DNA from: an uncultured Bacteroidales bacterium
Lineage (GTDB): Bacteria; Bacteroidota; Bacteroidia; Bacteroidales; Paludibacteraceae
Reading direction: 5' to 3'
Length of the DNA: 15,501 bases
Assembly (NCBI GenBank): GCA_937907165.1
Contig: CALCUH010000193.1
Location: 1-15,501 of the forward strand
In this document: in pieces, positions 1-6,792 of the stretch
Layout: every line of letters begins with the position of its first letter
Numbering within the stretch: the first letter of the stretch is position 1
The notes under the pieces: generated by a model
What the model was told of the DNA's origin: nothing
The model's input: only the letters and a program-made list of their open reading frames with translations
Database searches by the model: none
Translations under genes and position numbers: made by a program

Positions 1-427
1 CCTTACGTATCGAATCGACCAACGGGACAGTTGGAACCGCCGCTCCAGAACGTTCGGCCTCACGGAAAGCAGCATCGATAACCCCATTAGAGACAAACGG
101 ACGCACGCCATCATGGACTGCCACGCAAACATCAGAATCGTGGTCGATGACCGACAAGCCATTTTTCACGGAATGGAACCTAGTCTCGCCGCCCTTAGCC
201 AACAGGTAAGGCAAATCGAAATGATAGTCGGCACAAAGTTTCGTCCAATAAGAAATCTGGTGTTCAGGCAAGACAACGACAACACCCATAGAGGCGTCAT
301 ACTGATGGAACTTCATGATTGTGCGCATCAAAATAGGGTAGCCCGCAATAGGCAAAAATTGCTTAGGTATGTCACCTCCCATACGAAGCCCCTTACCACC
401 CGCAACGATAATCACGAACTTTCTCAT
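1..427 (-). CDS. ispD: 2-C-methyl-D-erythritol 4-phosphate cytidylyltransferase, N-terminal part (cut by window edge)
   Basis: Transfers CMP from CTP to methylerythritol phosphate in the non-mevalonate (MEP) isoprenoid pathway; a cytosolic enzyme. Reading leftward from the ATG at 427-425, 142 codons are visible without a stop. The N-terminus carries the nucleotide-binding loop of the family (VAGGKGLRMGGDIPKQF, about residues 8-24, matching AAGxGxRMxxxxPKQF), and about residues 107-113 read HDGVRPF, the conserved DGxRP substrate/Mg region. The family is about 220-240 residues, so roughly the last 90 lie outside the window. The gene starts 24 bases after the terminator of the upstream tRNA gene, and no TAnnTTTG promoter box is visible in that gap, so its promoter is unclear. 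It could in principle be another sugar-phosphate cytidylyltransferase, but the motif spacing fits IspD best. Confidence 0.93.
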   Translation of the reverse strand, partial: MRKFVIIVAGGKGLRMGGDIPKQFLPIAGYPILMRTIMKFHQYDASMGVVVVLPEHQISYWTKLCADYHFDLPYLLAKGGETRFHSVKNGLSVIDHDSDVCVAVHDGVRPFVSNGVIDAAFREAERSGAAVPTVPLVDSIRK

Positions 428-450
428 ACACAGACACATTTAGATAAATA

Positions 451-474
451 AAAAAAGCCACCGACAGGTGGCTT
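451..474 (-). terminator. Intrinsic terminator of the tRNA-Val transcript
   Basis: Positions 455-462 and 467-474 form a perfect 8-bp stem with a GACA loop on the plus strand. Read on the minus strand, the hairpin is followed by a run of T (complement of the A run at 450-456). It therefore stops transcription coming from the tRNA gene and lies just before ispD. Confidence 0.8.
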
Positions 475-484
475 AATAATTTTT

Positions 485-512
485 AATTATGAATTATGAA
501 TTTTTAATTAGC
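485..512. repeat. Short AT-rich heptamer tandem repeat (array 1)
   Basis: Four consecutive 7-base units, AATTATG, AATTATG, AATTTTT and AATTAGC, the last two degenerate. The array lies in the noncoding stretch between the terminator and the tRNA 3' end. Similar AT-rich heptads recur in array 2 nearby. No function is evident; replication slippage could create it. Confidence 0.5.
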
Positions 513-557
513 ATTTCGACCCCTCATCTCTTCCCAACCATCACTCAGCCAAAACAC

Positions 558-585
558 TTAATTCTTAACTCTTAATTCTTAATTT
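558..585. repeat. Short AT-rich heptamer tandem repeat (array 2)
   Basis: Four consecutive 7-base units TTAATTC, TTAACTC, TTAATTC and TTAATTT, ending 5 bases from the 3' end of tRNA-Val. The period is the same as in the array at 485-512, but the unit differs. No coding or hairpin potential is visible. Confidence 0.55.
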
Positions 586-590
586 TCATG

Positions 591-665
591 TGGTCCCACT
601 AGGATTCGAACCTAGGACCCCCTGCTTGTAGGGCAGGTGCTCTAAACCAGCTGAGCTATAAGACC
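591..665 (-). tRNA. tRNA-Val (anticodon UAC), unusual C33
   Basis: A complete 75-nt cloverleaf reads leftward from 665. The acceptor stem GGTCTTA pairs with TGGGACC (two G-T pairs). The D stem is GCTC/GAGC, the anticodon stem CCTGC/GCAGG and the T stem CTAGG/CCTAG with loop TTCGAAT. The discriminator base is A, and CCA is not encoded (CAT follows), so CCA must be added after transcription. The anticodon loop is CCTACAA, which puts TAC at positions 34-36 (valine, reading GUA/GUG and probably other GUN codons). Base 33 is C instead of the nearly invariant U. The rest of the molecule shows no decay. The gene has its own promoter (737-767) and terminator (451-474). Confidence 0.93.
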
Positions 666-736
666 ATTCTTGAAATTCCACCATTTCAACGACAAAGCAA
701 GAAACCGCTTCGCACTTCTCTCTTAAAAAAGCGATG

Positions 737-767
737 CAAAATTAGAATCTTTTCCCGTAAAATCCAA
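737..767 (-). promoter_or_regulatory. Bacteroidota-type promoter of tRNA-Val
   Basis: On the minus strand, 744-737 read TAATTTTG, a perfect match to the -7 box TAnnTTTG. A -33 TTG (767-765) lies exactly 20 bases upstream. The implied transcript start is near 731-733, leaving a leader of about 65 nt before the mature tRNA. Confidence 0.75.
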
Positions 768-1111
768 ATATTAACCATTGTTTTTTCATCAACATAGAGA
801 TAAAAAATAATTAACATCATTCAACAAACAACGATTTACTTATCACACATCACGAACATCCTTTAAAAATCGTCCAAGCAAACACCTCCAAAAGAATAAA
901 ATAATAGACGCATGCGCAAAGACATAGGGACGCACAACCATTCAACAAAACAGCAAAAATCTTCAACAAAAAATCGATTTGCATCCATCATAATAAAAAT
1001 TTATATATTTTAGCGGCGGAAAACATAGAGAAGTATAGATAGAATGTAGATAGGGTGAATGAATAACACAAGAGAAAAAACGAATCAATAATTATTAAAC
1101 ACTTTATTAAA
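768..1111. other. AT-rich intergenic region with probable xylanase promoter
   Basis: No credible gene lies in this stretch. It holds a possible promoter for the downstream xylanase: TTG at 979-981 and TATATTTT at 1004-1011 (22-base spacing), one base off TAnnTTTG. This would give an untranslated leader of roughly 90 nt. I see no riboswitch-like fold and no operator palindrome. Confidence 0.45.
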
Positions 1112-3010
1112 ATGAATAAATTATTACTTAGCGTACTTATGCTTACCGCATCTTCAGGGTTGACACTGAATGCGCAAACTATCATTGATGAAAACTTCGA
1201 ATCTGGCAAAGGTGAATGGTCGGCTCGAGGCGGAGAATCAGTCTCCATTGCAAAAGACGTAGCCAATTCAGGCGGACAATCATTAAAAGTATCTTCCAGA
1301 TCCGATTATTGGAACGGAGCGACTTGCGCTTCCGAAGGCATCCAAGCCGGACAAACCTATGACGTGGAAGCTTACGTCTATTTCGACGGCACGACTTTCA
1401 CGCCAGCCACAACTCTCACAGGGGACATGATTCCGCTGAAAGACGCTTATAACGAGGAGAACTATTTTAAATTGGGTACATGTTTGGGTGGACAAAACGC
1501 AAACAACTCCACCATGAGAAACATGATCAAAACGCACTTCAACAGTGTGACTCCAGAGAACGAGTTGAAACCAGACGCCACCTTAAACCAGAACGCAAGT
1601 AAGCAAAACGGAAACAACGTGAACCCGCAGGCGCAATTAAACAGCGGAGCGCAAGCCATCCTGAAGTTCTGCGAGGACAACGGCATCGCGCTTCGTGGAC
1701 ACTGCTTCATTTGGCATAGCCAAACACCTACTTGGTTGTTCAAGGAGGGTTTCAACGACAATGGCAACAACGTTTCCGTCGAAATCATGGACCAACGTAT
1801 GGAGAATTACATCAAAAACGTAATTCAATTGGTCACGACATCATATCCTAAATTGAAGATCTACGCATGGGACGTTGTCAACGAGGCGTTCAACGAGGAT
1901 GGCACGCTTCGTTCGGCAGGCAACAATTCCATCAGCCCGGGACAATCTTATTGGTACCAAATTTACAAGAGCAACGATTATATCAAAAAAGCGTTCACAT
2001 TCGCAAAAAAATACGCTCCGAAAGGCTGTAAACTTTACTATAACGATTATAACGAGTATGACACCCAAAAGAGAGATGGTATCTATAAGTTAGTGAAAGA
2101 GATGTATGAAGCGGGTATCTGCGACGGTGTGGGTATGCAATCTCACCTCGACCTCTCTCACCCGAACGCCTCCCTCTACGAGGAAGCTATCCAAAAATAC
2201 GCCAGCATCGGTTGCGACATCCAAATCACAGAGTTGGACGTGACTTCCAACAATGACGACCAGCAAGCAAGCTACTACGAGTGGTTGTTCAACCTCTACA
2301 AAAAATACAAAGACAACATCAGCGCTGTCGTATTGTGGGGTGTGAACGACGGTAATAGCTGGAGAGGTGACCGTAAGCCGTTGCTTTTCGACAACAGCTA
2401 CAATCCGAAGCCTTGCTACTATTCTGTTATTAAGGGCATGAACGTCTCGTCTTCCACAGAGGAATCAGAAGAAGATAACACCATAAAGGAGAAGTCATTC
2501 GAGCTTTGTTTCCAATATAGCGACGGTGAGACAAAATATCCGACCATCAAGAGCGAGACGATTCCAAGCAAAACATGGACGAAGATTTCAGGTGTGATGG
2601 AAGTTCCCGCCGACGCCACGAATGTCTCCGTTTACGTCCAATCCACTGATACGGGAAGCGAAAGCGACTTGATCGACTTCTACATCGACGATGTGAAATG
2701 TGCAGTCCACAGCGACGACCCGACATCGGTGTCAAACGCTTTGGCGGAGAATGATTACGCATTGTCTCAAAACATGCCGAATCCGGCAAGCGACCAAACA
2801 TCGATCTACTTCTCCTTGAAAGAGAACGGACTTGTCTCCATCGCACTTTACAACTCCTTGGGTGTAAAGGTAATGGATGTTATCAACAACAATTTCCCTG
2901 CAGGTTCATACAAGACGGAAATCGATGTCAATTCCTTAGCATCTGGCATTTATTTCTACGAGATGAACGTCAACGGCTTCTCCGCAAGAAAGGCGATGAT
3001 CGTAAAATAA
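1112..3010 (+). CDS. Secreted GH10 endo-1,4-beta-xylanase nested in a split CBM, with T9SS sorting domain
   Basis: Hydrolyses internal beta-1,4 bonds of xylan outside the cell or at its surface. Residues 1-21 are a signal peptide, with probable cleavage before Q22. Residues about 24-95 look like the first half of a CBM4/9/22-type beta-sandwich (NSGGQSLKV, AGQTYDVEAYVYFDG). A whole GH10 barrel follows, about 105-442, with ENELKPD, HCFIWHSQTPTWLF, acid/base E258 in WDVVNEAF, nucleophile E374 in QITELDV, and LWGVNDGNSWR. An acidic linker (about 447-458) precedes the second CBM half (about 460-531: KTWTKISGVMEVPADA, DFYIDDV). Residues about 547-632 are a type A T9SS C-terminal domain (LSQNMPNPASDQTSIYFSL, LASGIYFYEM). 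At 632 residues nothing appears truncated. The gene stands alone, with no SusC/SusD pair beside it. Substrate preference within xylans is not decidable from sequence. Confidence 0.93.
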   Translation: MNKLLLSVLMLTASSGLTLNAQTIIDENFESGKGEWSARGGESVSIAKDVANSGGQSLKVSSRSDYWNGATCASEGIQAGQTYDVEAYVYFDGTTFTPATTLTGDMIPLKDAYNEENYFKLGTCLGGQNANNSTMRNMIKTHFNSVTPENELKPDATLNQNASKQNGNNVNPQAQLNSGAQAILKFCEDNGIALRGHCFIWHSQTPTWLFKEGFNDNGNNVSVEIMDQRMENYIKNVIQLVTTSYPKLKIYAWDVVNEAFNEDGTLRSAGNNSISPGQSYWYQIYKSNDYIKKAFTFAKKYAPKGCKLYYNDYNEYDTQKRDGIYKLVKEMYEAGICDGVGMQSHLDLSHPNASLYEEAIQKYASIGCDIQITELDVTSNNDDQQASYYEWLFNLYKKYKDNISAVVLWGVNDGNSWRGDRKPLLFDNSYNPKPCYYSVIKGMNVSSSTEESEEDNTIKEKSFELCFQYSDGETKYPTIKSETIPSKTWTKISGVMEVPADATNVSVYVQSTDTGSESDLIDFYIDDVKCAVHSDDPTSVSNALAENDYALSQNMPNPASDQTSIYFSLKENGLVSIALYNSLGVKVMDVINNNFPAGSYKTEIDVNSLASGIYFYEMNVNGFSARKAMIVK

Positions 3011-3047
3011 GAGCATCGGGATAGGCTATCGCCTAAAAAACACGAAA

Positions 3048-3089
3048 AGGATGTATTCTATCAAAAGGATACATCCTCTTTCTTTTTTA
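3048..3089 (+). terminator. Intrinsic terminator after the xylanase gene
   Basis: AGGATGTAT (3048-3056) pairs perfectly with ATACATCCT (3069-3077) and is followed by a T-rich run to 3089. It ends the xylanase transcript and separates it from the next unit. Confidence 0.8.
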
Positions 3090-3105
3090 TAAGCCCGATA
3101 GATTG

Positions 3106-3113
3106 TATCTTTG
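3106..3113 (+). promoter_or_regulatory. Promoter -7 box of the HD/RlaP operon
   Basis: TATCTTTG is a perfect TAnnTTTG match. The -33 region falls in the T-rich tail of the preceding terminator and has no clean TTG. The implied start near 3119 leaves a leader of about 15 nt before the ATG at 3134, consistent with that start. Confidence 0.6.
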
Positions 3114-3133
3114 ACAATCATAATTTTCGCATA

Positions 3134-4159
3134 ATGGGAAATCACATATCAGAAGAGAGAAAGGAAATGGACAATCAAATCGAGATACGCATCGAAAATA
3201 AAGAAAAAGATTCTTTCCGTACCTTCGATGATGCGGGAACTATCTTCCGAAACAATCCCATAGAGATGCTGCGATCCATCCGTCACGCCTCCGCTGGCGA
3301 TGTTGGAGAAATCAAGCCCAACATCTACCGAGAAATCACAAAGAACGCTGTCCTATTGGAGACGATGTCACGCGAATCCATTCGTGACGAATTCAATGCG
3401 ATGTTAACCAGCCCACACCCCGTTACGGCAATGGAGCTCCTCCGCGAAACAACTCTTATGCATTACATAATACCCGAGTTGGAGGAGACTTACGAAATGA
3501 CACAAAACCATTACCATTTCGGGACGGTATGGGAACACTCGATGAAGGTCGTTGACACAATAAATTCCACAGACTTGTCTCTTCGGATGTCCGCCTTAGT
3601 ACACGACATTGGCAAGATATCAACACGTGAGGTTACAGAAGACGGGAAGGTACATTTTATCGGACATCAATACAAATCAGCCAAGATGGCAGAGACTATA
3701 CTTGGGAGATTAGAATATTCTAAAAATTTCATCCGACAGGTAAGTTTTCTAGTTCACCATCACATGGAGACCAAAGCATGGAAAGATGATTTATCAGGCA
3801 TGAAATCCAAGCATCTTCGCAAATTACAATTTACTTGCGGAGAGAAAGAAAGGTTCCTGCAACTAATGATGCTAATTGACGCAGACAACAAATCCCATGC
3901 GAAAGATCATTGTTTGCCCAATCAAGTCGGGCACATCCTTGACAGAAGTTCAGCGATGGAAGATGAGGGAACTGCTCTTTTCAACTACCAGCCACCTTTC
4001 TCCGCAAAAGAAGTGATGCGGATAAAAGGAGTCGAAACAAACTCGGCTGTCAAAGAATGCCTTCAGTACCTGCAGAAACTGGCCTATGTGAACCCCACAC
4101 GTACGAGAGAGAGATGGATAAAGCTTTTATTAGGTTATAAAACAGAAAATAATGAATGA
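3134..4159 (+). CDS. Headless CCA-adding-enzyme-like HD domain phosphohydrolase
   Basis: A 341-residue protein resembling the neck, body and HD region of class II tRNA nucleotidyltransferases/poly(A) polymerases. Residues about 27-117 align with the neck and body (FDDAGTIFRNNPIEMLRSIRHA, SRESIRDEF, ELLRETTLMHYIIPEL). About 125-255 is the HD domain with all ligands visible: H135, H157-D158, H178, H208-H210 and D249/D251. The N-terminal catalytic head (GGxVRD, DxD, RRD motifs) is absent, and no remnant is seen upstream. The EDxxR nucleotide-template motif of the neck is replaced by NNPIE (40-44), so nucleotide addition by this protein is unlikely. Known HD domains of bacterial CCA enzymes hydrolyse 2',3'-cyclic phosphates and phosphomonoesters; that activity is inferred here. 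M12 (3167) is an alternative start. It overlaps the following nucleotidyltransferase gene by 8 bases. Confidence 0.8.
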   Translation: MGNHISEERKEMDNQIEIRIENKEKDSFRTFDDAGTIFRNNPIEMLRSIRHASAGDVGEIKPNIYREITKNAVLLETMSRESIRDEFNAMLTSPHPVTAMELLRETTLMHYIIPELEETYEMTQNHYHFGTVWEHSMKVVDTINSTDLSLRMSALVHDIGKISTREVTEDGKVHFIGHQYKSAKMAETILGRLEYSKNFIRQVSFLVHHHMETKAWKDDLSGMKSKHLRKLQFTCGEKERFLQLMMLIDADNKSHAKDHCLPNQVGHILDRSSAMEDEGTALFNYQPPFSAKEVMRIKGVETNSAVKECLQYLQKLAYVNPTRTRERWIKLLLGYKTENNE

Positions 4160-5342
4160 TTTCGACACAATAAGAAACGACGGCAGGCTACTATACGAAT
4201 ATATCCGAGGAAGCCACCTCTATGGTCTCAACAACAAAGACAGCGACGTTGACACAAGTGGCGTCTATGCATGCACGAGGAATGAACTGTTCGGTTGTTT
4301 CGGATATACGCCACAAGTCAGCGACAGCCGTCATGACAACACATGGTTTGAAATAGGAGAGCTTATGCGCCTACTCCTAAAATCCAATCCGACCGTTTTG
4401 GAGAGTCTATTTGTTCCGGAAGATAAGATCCTCGGCGAGATCCACCCGCTCATGCAAATGATGATAGACCAACGAGAGCGCTTCATCAGCAAACAATGCT
4501 TCAATCCGTTGTTCGGGTATGCTAAATCACAAATAGAGAAAGCAAGAGGTCTGAACAAGAAATTCGTCAACCCCATAACAGAACGGCTGACACCATACGA
4601 TTTCATCTACACTTTCAACGGACAAGGAAGCGAAAAATTCAACAGATGGCTTTCAAGCCGCCATCTGAGCCATGAACATTGCGGATTGGTGAATGTGCCT
4701 AATATGCACAACATCTATGGCGTGTATTACGATTTCGGCGCACATGCGGCAGCGTTTCCCGATTGGAAAGATGACATACAATTTCTCTCCTTCGCAATGG
4801 ACTATTATCATGAGATTGATACCCAAAGCGCCATCGACCATATCAATCAGGCAGAAATACAAGGCTATCGCGGCGTAATCAAAACTGACGCTAAGGCAGA
4901 CGAGCTTCGGCTCTCTTCCATTGAGGATAGAAATGTGCGGCCTATCTGTTTCATCTCCTACAACCAAGACGGGTATTCGTCCCATTGCAAACAATATGCC
5001 GAATACCAAGAATGGGTAAATAACCGTAACCCTAAGCGATACGAATCCAATGTGGAGAAAAATTACGATTCAAAGAATATGATGCATTGTTTCCGACTGA
5101 TGCATATGGCAGGAGAAATCGCGGAAGGGAAAGGAATGATTTTGCGACGCACTTGGGACCATGATTTTCTTATGGAGGTGCGCAACCACAAGTTCGAATA
5201 TGAAGAAATCATAGAATTTCTCGAAACCGAAAAAGAACGGATGAATCAATTAATGGAACGATCCACCATTCCAGAGACTATCGACACGGGTTTCGTCAAT
5301 GACCTGCTGATCGAAATCAGGAAGAGGCAATTCCGCTTGTAG
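4152..5342 (+). CDS. RlaP-type (YcgL family) nucleotidyltransferase
   Basis: A 396-residue member of the polymerase-beta-fold nucleotidyltransferases of the RlaP family (PF10127; RNA-ligase-associated). The diagnostic motif is at residues 20-34: GSHLYGLNNKDSDVD, with GS20-21 and the metal-binding D32 and D34. A likely third carboxylate is E67, followed by the typical LMRLLLKSNPTVLESLF helix (71-87). The remaining ~300 residues are mostly helical, with a long tail. Its ATG lies inside the last codons of the HD gene (8-base overlap), indicating translational coupling and a shared job. It probably transfers a nucleotide to an RNA or protein end; neither donor nor acceptor can be read from the sequence. 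No RNA ligase gene is adjacent: the next gene, folC, is convergent. Confidence 0.82.
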   Translation: MNDFDTIRNDGRLLYEYIRGSHLYGLNNKDSDVDTSGVYACTRNELFGCFGYTPQVSDSRHDNTWFEIGELMRLLLKSNPTVLESLFVPEDKILGEIHPLMQMMIDQRERFISKQCFNPLFGYAKSQIEKARGLNKKFVNPITERLTPYDFIYTFNGQGSEKFNRWLSSRHLSHEHCGLVNVPNMHNIYGVYYDFGAHAAAFPDWKDDIQFLSFAMDYYHEIDTQSAIDHINQAEIQGYRGVIKTDAKADELRLSSIEDRNVRPICFISYNQDGYSSHCKQYAEYQEWVNNRNPKRYESNVEKNYDSKNMMHCFRLMHMAGEIAEGKGMILRRTWDHDFLMEVRNHKFEYEEIIEFLETEKERMNQLMERSTIPETIDTGFVNDLLIEIRKRQFRL

Positions 5343-5352
5343 GAAAGTTGGC

Positions 5353-5382
5353 AAAAAAAAGGGACGCATGATCATGCGTCCC
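5353..5382 (-). terminator. folC terminator: perfect 22-bp palindrome with T8 tail
   Basis: 5361-5382 is a perfect palindrome (GGGACGCATGA and its exact complement). On the minus strand it is followed by eight T (complement of A at 5353-5360), so it terminates folC 20 bases after its stop. On the plus strand there is no T run after the hairpin, so the convergent HD/RlaP operon gets at best weak termination here. Confidence 0.85.
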
Positions 5383-5402
5383 TAACACTCATATATGCGT
5401 TG

Positions 5403-6695
5403 TCAGACGATTTCCGCGACCACATAGGTACTACCGCCAATATAAATCACATCGTTATCGCCAGCGTCGCTCAGGGCGGCCTGATAAGCCTTTTCGACAG
5501 TAGGGTAGGTATTGCCCTTCAAACCCTTCTGGGTCGCCAACTCCTTCAGTTTATCCTCCGGCATAGCCCGCTTGATGCTAGCCCTCGTGAAATAATATAC
5601 CGCGTTTTTAGGAAGCAGTTCCAGCACATGGCTCACATCCTTATCACCCACCATTCCGAAAACAATACGCAACGTTTTGCAAGGCATGGAGGTCAGCTGT
5701 TTCACCACATATTGGATGCCGCCCACATTATGTCCCGTATCGCACACCACATACGGGGTCTCCTTCAGTTGTTGCCAACGCCCCATCAAGTGCGTCTGGT
5801 CAACCGTATGCTCCATACCATGGCGCATCGCCTCTCGGGAAATATTGTAGCCCAAATGACGGAGCTCCTTCACGGCGGCTAACACCGTCGCCATATTCTT
5901 TTGTTGGTAAATACCCAGCAAAGGAGTACGCAAAAACTCGTCGCCCACACGGAACAATTGGAACGGCTGTTTATAAGACGCCTCCATGCCGACAAACTCA
6001 CAATTCTCCTGATCGGCGAAATAAATCGGCGTGTTGACCTCCTCAGCCTTATCTTGGAACACCTTCTTCACCGAGCCTTCCGCCTCACCTATGACAACAG
6101 GAATACCCTGTTTGATGATACCCGCCTTTTCGGAAGCGATTTTCTCCAGCGTGTCTCCCAAGAGATTCATATGATCCATACTGATATTCGTGATGACACA
6201 CAAATCAGGGGAGATGATGTTCGTACTATCGAGACGTCCGCCCAGTCCGACCTCCACCACAGCCACGTCAATCTGCTCATGTCTGAAATAATCGAAGGCG
6301 ATGGCCACGTTCACCTCAAAGAAAGAAGGGCAAACCTTTTCAATTAACGGGCGGTGCTTTTCCACGAAATCCACCACATAATCTTCAGGGACCATCTCAC
6401 CGTTCACGCGGATACGTTCACGGAAATCCCTTAGATGCGGAGAAGTGAAGAGACCCACCTTATAACCAGCCGACTGGAGGATGGAAGCGATGGTGTGGGA
6501 AACGGAACCCTTACCGTTTGTACCACCCACATGAATAGTGCGGAACGATTCGTGCGGATGACCGAAATAGTCGTCCATCGTTTTCATACTATCAATACCC
6601 GGTTTATAGCCGCTCGAACCTACAACCTGAAAGCTAGGCATACGGCTAAAAATATAATCTATAGTCTCTGCGTACGTCATCATTTTTAACTTCAA
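5403..6695 (-). CDS. folC: Bifunctional dihydrofolate synthase / folylpolyglutamate synthase
   Basis: An ATP-dependent Mur-ligase-type enzyme that joins glutamate to dihydropteroate and then lengthens the polyglutamate tail of folates in the cytosol. The P-loop is HVGGTNGKGSVSHTIAS (about 55-71), followed by the family signature LFTSPHLRDFRERI (about 77-90). VVEVGLGGRLDSTNII (about 145-160) and CDTGHNVGG in the C-terminal half (PYVVCDTGHNVGG) are also typical. The length of 430 fits the family. The ATG at 6695 gives a leader of only about 8 nt from the predicted promoter at 6709-6716. The ATGs at 6683 or 6680 (MMTYAETIDYIF) would match the usual N-terminus of Bacteroidota FolC equally well. 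It is a single-gene unit, divergent from phoH. Confidence 0.95.
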   Translation of the reverse strand: MKLKMMTYAETIDYIFSRMPSFQVVGSSGYKPGIDSMKTMDDYFGHPHESFRTIHVGGTNGKGSVSHTIASILQSAGYKVGLFTSPHLRDFRERIRVNGEMVPEDYVVDFVEKHRPLIEKVCPSFFEVNVAIAFDYFRHEQIDVAVVEVGLGGRLDSTNIISPDLCVITNISMDHMNLLGDTLEKIASEKAGIIKQGIPVVIGEAEGSVKKVFQDKAEEVNTPIYFADQENCEFVGMEASYKQPFQLFRVGDEFLRTPLLGIYQQKNMATVLAAVKELRHLGYNISREAMRHGMEHTVDQTHLMGRWQQLKETPYVVCDTGHNVGGIQYVVKQLTSMPCKTLRIVFGMVGDKDVSHVLELLPKNAVYYFTRASIKRAMPEDKLKELATQKGLKGNTYPTVEKAYQAALSDAGDNDVIYIGGSTYVVAEIV

Positions 6696-6708
6696 TATTT
6701 TGTTTTTA

Positions 6709-6716
6709 CAAAAATA
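6709..6716 (-). promoter_or_regulatory. folC promoter -7 box
   Basis: On the minus strand this reads TATTTTTG, a perfect TAnnTTTG. The -33 region has only TTCG-like sequence (6738-6735), so the match is partial. It lies in the 97-base divergent gap between folC and phoH. Confidence 0.5.
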
Positions 6717-6751
6717 TGTGTAACTTTACGAATACGAAGGTAGTGAATTAT

Positions 6752-6759
6752 TATCTTTC
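6752..6759 (+). promoter_or_regulatory. Probable phoH promoter -7 box
   Basis: TATCTTTC differs from TAnnTTTG at the last base only and lies 33 bases before the start codon. No strong -33 TTG is visible. Confidence 0.35.
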
Positions 6760-6792
6760 GTGAAACATTTTTTTGATTAACACTTAAATTGT

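Noticed and set aside
113..451. 112-residue plus-strand reading frame over the ispD region
   Set aside because: It is antisense to ispD, whose minus-strand translation shows the family motifs; the plus-strand protein has a low-complexity, unrecognisable sequence.
485..585. Heptad repeats as a CRISPR array
   Set aside because: The units are 7 bases with no spacers, and no cas genes are present.
591..665. tRNA-Val 3' end as an integration (att) site
   Set aside because: No duplicate of the tRNA 3' end, integrase or element-like gene is visible in the window.
3011..3133. Possible remnant of a lost nucleotidyltransferase head upstream of the HD gene (frameshifted CCA enzyme)
   Set aside because: The gap is only about 120 bases and holds the xylanase terminator and a promoter box; no GGxVRD, DxD or RRD coding trace is seen in any frame, so the protein is headless by design rather than freshly broken.
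4152..5342. Reading the RlaP gene as the split-off head domain of the CCA-like protein
   Set aside because: Its motif context (GSHLYGLNNKDSDVD) and length belong to the RlaP/YcgL family, not to the class II CCA head, so the two genes are not halves of one enzyme.
5400..6689. Several plus-strand reading frames opposite folC (160, 148 and 84 residues)
   Set aside because: folC is unambiguous on the minus strand across the whole stretch; the opposite frames are histidine/arginine-rich shadows without motifs.
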